The notes under the pieces: model-generated
Seen by the model: the letters and a program-made list of their open reading frames with translations, nothing else
What the model was told of the DNA's origin: nothing
Database searches by the model: none
Source of the DNA: Janthinobacterium lividum
Lineage (GTDB): Bacteria > Pseudomonadota > Gammaproteobacteria > Burkholderiales > Burkholderiaceae_D
Assembly (NCBI RefSeq): GCF_011601275.1
Contig: NZ_JAAOLY010000019.1
Coordinates: forward strand, 1 to 64,000
DNA length: 64,000 bases
Reading direction: 5' to 3'
Made by a program: the position numbers and the translations under genes
In this document: positions 59,732 to 64,000 of the stretch, in pieces
Layout: each line of letters starts with the position of its first letter
Numbering within the stretch: the first letter of the stretch is position 1

Positions 59732-62401
59732 TTAGAACGTATAGCTGCCGCGCAAGTAGTAGGCGCGCCCGAGCGGGTCCGTATAGCGCGGGTCATAGCC
59801 TTTCTGGAACAAGGTGCCCTGGTTCGAGAACGGCGGTTCCTTGTCGAACAGGTTTTTCACGCCGGCCGTCAGCAGCAAGCCTTTCCATGTGTAGCTGCCC
59901 GACACGTTCAGCAGGCTGTAGGAAGGCACATCGTGGCGGAACTGCGGGTCCACCTGGTTCTGATCCGTGTAGCTGGACTTGAACGATTGCGAGACGGTGG
60001 CGCCCCAGTTGCCCAGGCGCCAGTTCAGCGCCGCCGTATGTTTCCAGCGGAATACGGGATTGTTGTCCGCGTAGCGGCCCACGTTGGCGATGAATTCGCC
60101 GCCGCGCTCGTTCTGGTAGTCATACTTGTGGGTCCAGGTGCCATCGACCGACACGCTGAAATCGCCATAGGCGCCACGGCCCAGGCGCGCATTCAGGCTG
60201 ACGTCGATACCGTCCGTTTTCACTTCCCCGAGGTTGTCGTTCAAGTCCAGGATGGCGAAAGGCGAACCATCGGGATTGCGCAGGAACAAGGCCTTGTATT
60301 TTTCGTAGTTGCCGTAGATGGATTGTTCGGGCAAGGAGGAAATCTTGTCCTTCAGGTGGATGTTCCAGTAATCGACGGCGAGCGTGACTTCCTTGATCGG
60401 TTCGAGCACGAAGCCGACGGCGAAGGTGGTGGATTTTTCCGGTTTCAGCTTTTCATTGCCGCCTTGCAGCTTGAATTGCTGCAAGTCGCAATCGCGCAGG
60501 GGGTTGGCGCCCGGTTGCGGCACGCCGCCCGGGCAGAGGATGGGGTCGTCGTAGGAATCGTTGGTATCGTTCTTCGACGGCGGTGCATTCTTTTCAAACA
60601 AGGTGGGAGCGCGGAAACCCGTGCTGGCCGAGCCGCGCAGCACCAGCGCGCTGCTGGCCTGGTAGCGCAGGGCCAGCTTGGGATTGGTGGTGCTGCCCAC
60701 GTCGCTGTAATGGTCGAAGCGGGCCGCCAGCTGCACTTCCAGGTCCTTGATCAGCGGCAAGTTCACTTCGCCGAAGACGGCCTGGATCGTGCGCGAACCG
60801 CTCTTTGACAGCGAGCCGGACAGGCCGGAACTGGCGGCCTGGCCGGCAATGTCGCGGTTCACGTTGAAGTCGGCTTTTTCACGTCGCAGCTCGCCGCCCA
60901 GGGCGATGGCCAGCGGGCCGCCGGCCAGCTGCATCAGTTCGCGGCTGCCCTTGATGTCGAAGCCCGTGGTGGTGACCTTGGCGTTCTGCACCTCGCCGCG
61001 CAGAGCCGTGCTGTCGAGGTAAGCCTTGCCGGCCGCATCCTGCACGCCAAACGGGTTCAGGATGCCGTTCAGCACGCCGGCGGCAAAGCCCGCATCCTGC
61101 ACGTAGCCACCTGTAAATTTTTCCGAGGATTTGCTGATTGCGTGGCTCAGCCCCGTCTTGTAGTCCCAGCCGGCCAGTTCGCCTTCGAGGGCCAGTACCA
61201 GACGGTCGGCCTTGCCGTCCGAGTCGATCTGCCGCTGGCCCGCTTCCACGGGACGCCAGTTGACGCTCAGCGGCTGGCCCGACAAGCCCGGCTGGGCCGG
61301 CACGCCGCCCGCATTGCCCGGATAGTATTTGCTGGTGTTGGGCAGAATCAAGCCCGTTTGTGGCGGTGGCGCCGTGCGCGCCTTCACCTTGTTTTCCGAA
61401 TGCAGATATTCCACCGTGGCCAGGTGGCCGCCGCCGAGCTTGAAGGCGCCCTTGCCGAAGAAGGCCAGCTGTTCCTGGGCGGGCAAGTTGTCGATCTGCC
61501 GGGTGTAATCCTGGCGGCAGGTGCCGTTGGCGGCGGCTACCGACAAGGGCGGCAAACAGCCGCTGGCCGCGTAGGGATTGCCGGCCAGGCCGTCGCCGCC
61601 GTTGGCTGCCGCATCAAAATAATTGCCGGGGAAAGTCGTGCCGCTGGTAATGGACAGGCCGCGCGAGGGGACGATGCCGGTCGCCGAGAAGGCGCGGTCC
61701 TGCGAGGTCAGCACATTTTGCTTGTGGTAGTCGAGCACGCCGAAAATATTGTAGCCGTCCGTGTCGAGCTTGCCGAAACCCGTCGACAGGTTGACGCGGT
61801 GTTCGCCGCCGCCCTTGTGTTCGGGCGCGACGACTTCGGCGGTAATATTCGTGACATTCACCGAGCGCTTGGTGATGAAGTTGATGACGCCGCCGATGGC
61901 GTCCGTGCCGTAGATGGCCGAAGCGCCGTCGCGCAGCACTTCGACACGTTCCAGGGCGGCGATTGGGATGATGTTCAGGTCGACGCTGGCGCCGTCATAC
62001 GGATGGTTGGCGATGCGCCGGCCGTTGAGCAGGACCAGGGTCTTGTCGCCGCCCAGGCCGCGCAAGTCGGCGCTGGCCTGGCCGCCCGTGGGCAAGCCGC
62101 TGGTATTGCCGCCGACGGCATTGCCGCTGCCCATGCTGGAGGAATTGGAGGGGATCTTGCTGAGCACTTCCTGGGCCGTCGTCAGGCCCTGTTTGGCAAA
62201 ATCCTCGGCCTTGAAGATGGACAGCGGCGTGGCCGTTTCCGAAACGAGGCGCTTGATGGAGGAACCGGTGACTTCGACGCGCTGCATGCTGCTCGTGTCG
62301 CTGGCTTCTTGCGCCAGCGCCTGCTGGCTGAACAGGCTGGCGGCAAGGCCGCCAGTGCAGATCAAACGGATGGAACGGGACAGGCGTGTTTCTCTGATCA
62401 T
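59732..62401 (-). CDS. TonB-dependent receptor, subclass A
   Basis: An 889-residue outer-membrane receptor. The signal peptide of about 30 residues (MIRETRLSRSIRLIC... ALA-QE) precedes MQRVEVTGSSIKR and the plug (ADLRGLGGDKTLVLLNGRRIANHPY, VLRDGASAIYGTDAIGGVINFITKRS). The barrel ends RAYYLRGSYTF. AGGAG is eight bases before ATG 62401; TTG 62407 is too close to it. It is the tandem neighbour and close relative of the receptor at 56727. It has its own terminator and promoter, so the two are separate transcription units. Substrate unknown. Confidence 0.92.
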   Translation of the reverse strand: MIRETRLSRSIRLICTGGLAASLFSQQALAQEASDTSSMQRVEVTGSSIKRLVSETATPLSIFKAEDFAKQGLTTAQEVLSKIPSNSSSMGSGNAVGGNTSGLPTGGQASADLRGLGGDKTLVLLNGRRIANHPYDGASVDLNIIPIAALERVEVLRDGASAIYGTDAIGGVINFITKRSVNVTNITAEVVAPEHKGGGEHRVNLSTGFGKLDTDGYNIFGVLDYHKQNVLTSQDRAFSATGIVPSRGLSITSGTTFPGNYFDAAANGGDGLAGNPYAASGCLPPLSVAAANGTCRQDYTRQIDNLPAQEQLAFFGKGAFKLGGGHLATVEYLHSENKVKARTAPPPQTGLILPNTSKYYPGNAGGVPAQPGLSGQPLSVNWRPVEAGQRQIDSDGKADRLVLALEGELAGWDYKTGLSHAISKSSEKFTGGYVQDAGFAAGVLNGILNPFGVQDAAGKAYLDSTALRGEVQNAKVTTTGFDIKGSRELMQLAGGPLAIALGGELRREKADFNVNRDIAGQAASSGLSGSLSKSGSRTIQAVFGEVNLPLIKDLEVQLAARFDHYSDVGSTTNPKLALRYQASSALVLRGSASTGFRAPTLFEKNAPPSKNDTNDSYDDPILCPGGVPQPGANPLRDCDLQQFKLQGGNEKLKPEKSTTFAVGFVLEPIKEVTLAVDYWNIHLKDKISSLPEQSIYGNYEKYKALFLRNPDGSPFAILDLNDNLGEVKTDGIDVSLNARLGRGAYGDFSVSVDGTWTHKYDYQNERGGEFIANVGRYADNNPVFRWKHTAALNWRLGNWGATVSQSFKSSYTDQNQVDPQFRHDVPSYSLLNVSGSYTWKGLLLTAGVKNLFDKEPPFSNQGTLFQKGYDPRYTDPLGRAYYLRGSYTF

Positions 62402-62504
62402 GTTCAAGACTCCTGGAAAAGCGGTTGGCTAGAAGGGCAAGAACGGCCGCGCTGGTTGGCGCACCGAGAACATTGAAAAGTATTTATATCTTTTCAAGCG
62501 ATCC

Positions 62505-62534
62505 ACTGTAATGAGCTGCAAAAGTCCTTGTCAA
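62505..62534 (-). promoter_or_regulatory. sigma-70 promoter of the tandem receptor at 59732
   Basis: On the minus strand TTGACA (62534-62529) and TACAGT (62510-62505) are spaced by 18 bases. The predicted start near 62498 leaves a leader of about 97 bases. Confidence 0.5.
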
Positions 62535-62654
62535 CATGGCATACAGGTTTGTGTGCCTAAACAACGCAGTGCACGATAGGCACTGATTTGGAACAAAGAA
62601 GGTGCATTTTGTGCCGCATTTTTGACGAGGCTGCCATCGCCCTCGCACGCAAAA

Positions 62655-62684
62655 TAAAAAACGCCCGCTGCAGTGCAACGGGCG
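62655..62684 (-). terminator. terminator of the receptor at the right edge
   Basis: On the minus strand CGCCCG and CGGGCG form the stem, with an inner TGCA/TGCA pairing, followed by TTTTTT and ATTTT. It is about 80 bases after the receptor stop at 62763. Confidence 0.75.
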
Positions 62685-62762
62685 CGTTGGTGTGGATGGC
62701 ATGACGATAGTGACGCAGCCTTGCCGGATGCTCAGGCTGCGCTTGGCAGCCTGGGCGGACGC

Positions 62763-64000
62763 TTAGAAGAACTTGTAGCTGGCGCCCAATTTGAAGTAGC
62801 GGCCGATGGCGCCGCTGGCATCCATCGGGTTGTAGCTCATGCCGCCGTAGGTCAGCGGGTCGAGCGGCGCGATCTTGTCGGTCACGTTGTTGATCGAGGC
62901 AAACAATTGCAATTGTTTGTTGACGTTCCAGCGGCTCGACAGGTCGAGCGTGGTGAACGAGGCGATCTTGCAACCGTTTGGCGCCGCTGTGCCGTCGGCC
63001 AGTTTGGAAGCGCACGGCTTGCCTTCAAACAGGATGTTCTTCATGTCCGAACGGTAGTTCAGCACACCGCTGACGTTCCAGTTGCCCAGGTCCCACGAGC
63101 CGGTCAGATTGATCTTGTCCTTCGGCGTGCCGGCGCAGTTGGAGGTGTCGCAATTGCCATGCGTGCCGGCGAACTGGTAGCGCACGGTGGACGACTCGGC
63201 CCGCACCCACGAAGCGATGTGGGTCCAGGTCAGGCCGAACGTGGCGCGGCCGTAGTCGCCCAGGCGCACGCGCTGCTTGACGTCCAGGTCGATCCCCTTG
63301 ATCTCCGTGAAGCTGGAGTTGCGGTACGGCGCCTTGGTGATCAGCAAGGTGCCCGTGTTCGGCGTGACGACGCCATTGATGGTCAGGTTGTTGTCGGCGC
63401 GGATGGCCGTCGGCAGGGCGGCCGCTTCGTTGTACGGCAGCGGGTTGATCTCGTTTTCGCGCTTGATCTTCCAGGCATCGAGCGACAGGCTGGTATCGTT
63501 GAACGGATCCCACACCAGGCCCAGGGTGTAGCCCTTGGATTTTTCCGGCTTGAGGCTAGGGTCGCCGATCTTGACGGCCGCCACCTGCAGTTCGCAGTCG
63601 CTGGCATTGGCGCCCGGCAAGCGGGTGCCGCCCGGGCAGCGCACGGGATCGCTTACGGTCGAGGTGCCCGTCGATTGCGAATTGGCGTTGCTTTCGGCAG
63701 GGCCCGGCGCGCGGAAGCCTTCCGAATACGTGCCGCGCACGGCGAAGGTTTTCAGCGGCGTCCACTTGGCGCCCAGTTTCGGCGTGGTCGACGAGAAACG
63801 GTCATATTTGTCGTAACGCAAGGCGCCCGACAGTTCCACCGTCTTGATGACGGGCGCTAGTACTTCGAGGAACACGGCCGAGACTTTGCTGTCGCCCTTG
63901 GCTGCCACGTAGCTGGAGTTGATGGAACCGTTTTCCGTGCCCGACAGCGATGGATTGTCGAGCTTGTCGCGGCGGTGTTCCGCGCCCACGGCCAGGCCCA
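62763..64000 (-). CDS. TonB-dependent receptor, subclass B, partial
   Basis: The C-terminal 412 residues or so of an outer-membrane receptor; the gene continues past the right edge, so the signal peptide and plug are not visible. The barrel includes GTYSEGFRAPGPAESN, SLKPEKSKGYTLGLVWDP and FAGTHGNCDTSNCAGTPKD, and ends GRYFKLGASYKFF. The Cys pair in the FAGTHGNCD loop and the ending place it with the receptor at 52203. Unusually it ends with two Phe. It is the fourth minus-strand receptor in this 12-kb stretch. Confidence 0.9.
   Translation of the reverse strand, partial: GLAVGAEHRRDKLDNPSLSGTENGSINSSYVAAKGDSKVSAVFLEVLAPVIKTVELSGALRYDKYDRFSSTTPKLGAKWTPLKTFAVRGTYSEGFRAPGPAESNANSQSTGTSTVSDPVRCPGGTRLPGANASDCELQVAAVKIGDPSLKPEKSKGYTLGLVWDPFNDTSLSLDAWKIKRENEINPLPYNEAAALPTAIRADNNLTINGVVTPNTGTLLITKAPYRNSSFTEIKGIDLDVKQRVRLGDYGRATFGLTWTHIASWVRAESSTVRYQFAGTHGNCDTSNCAGTPKDKINLTGSWDLGNWNVSGVLNYRSDMKNILFEGKPCASKLADGTAAPNGCKIASFTTLDLSSRWNVNKQLQLFASINNVTDKIAPLDPLTYGGMSYNPMDASGAIGRYFKLGASYKFF

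Noticed and set aside
1..64000. CRISPR arrays, tRNA/rRNA genes, insertion sequences or prophage
   Set aside because: No regularly spaced repeats, cloverleaf candidates, transposase or phage structural motifs were seen on reading both strands; short or divergent tRNAs could have been missed without a covariance search.

Overview
The window reads as a chromosomal segment of a GC-rich betaproteobacterium of the Oxalobacteraceae (Janthinobacterium/Duganella/Massilia type). This is inferred from protein character: a polyhydroxyalkanoate granule protein, a YhdP–nitrilase–TldD operon, a complete glnA/ntrB/ntrC/glnE nitrogen set, and a large family of TonB-dependent receptors with 'VEVTGSxIKR' N-termini. 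No rRNA, tRNA, IS element, integrase, prophage or CRISPR array was recognised.

Layout. 1-4430: a PHA-system protein, then the glycine betaine/proline ABC transporter proVWX, preceded by a long hairpin-rich leader and closed by a strong terminator. 4467-5527: an acetyltransferase remnant, acyl-CoA-binding protein and FKBP-type prolyl isomerase, all on the minus strand. 5724-10230: a tightly packed plus-strand run (YVTN beta-propeller, NodB-type deacetylase, sterol-desaturase-type membrane hydroxylase, EI24 membrane protein, CinA-type protein) whose first four genes overlap stop-to-start. 10594-17499: a divergent class A penicillin-binding protein, a small unknown protein, a glutathione S-transferase, an orphan membrane-anchored TAXI binding protein, a RelE/HigB-type toxin-antitoxin pair and a rhodanese. 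17500-25211: glnA under a sigma-54 promoter with upstream NtrC sites, a DUF4124 protein, ntrB, ntrC, corA and a GAF histidine kinase.

25609-37278 holds three TonB-dependent receptors and a FAD-dependent oxidoreductase. The third receptor sits in an AT-rich segment flanked by a 36-bp exact direct repeat, one copy of which lies inside rsmE. 37373-52031 is mostly housekeeping: rsmE, transketolase, GAPDH, a small cysteine-containing exported protein, a DUF1275 protein, glnE, and the yhdP–nitrilase–tldD operon. 52061-64000 has a REP-like palindromic pair, four more TonB-dependent receptors (the last cut by the window edge), and the DAHP synthase aroG. aroG is preceded by a Phe/Tyr-rich leader peptide and a terminator that together look like a ribosome-mediated attenuator.

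How it fits together: glnA, ntrB, ntrC and glnE form the core nitrogen-assimilation circuit (GlnE adenylylates GlnA; NtrBC act at the glnA promoter). Seven TonB-dependent receptors of at least three subclasses, without local TonB/ExbBD or sigma/anti-sigma partners, point to lineage-specific expansion of outer-membrane uptake. The most interesting regulatory signals are the aroG attenuator, the proV leader, stem-loops upstream of two receptor genes, and the repeat-flanked receptor island.
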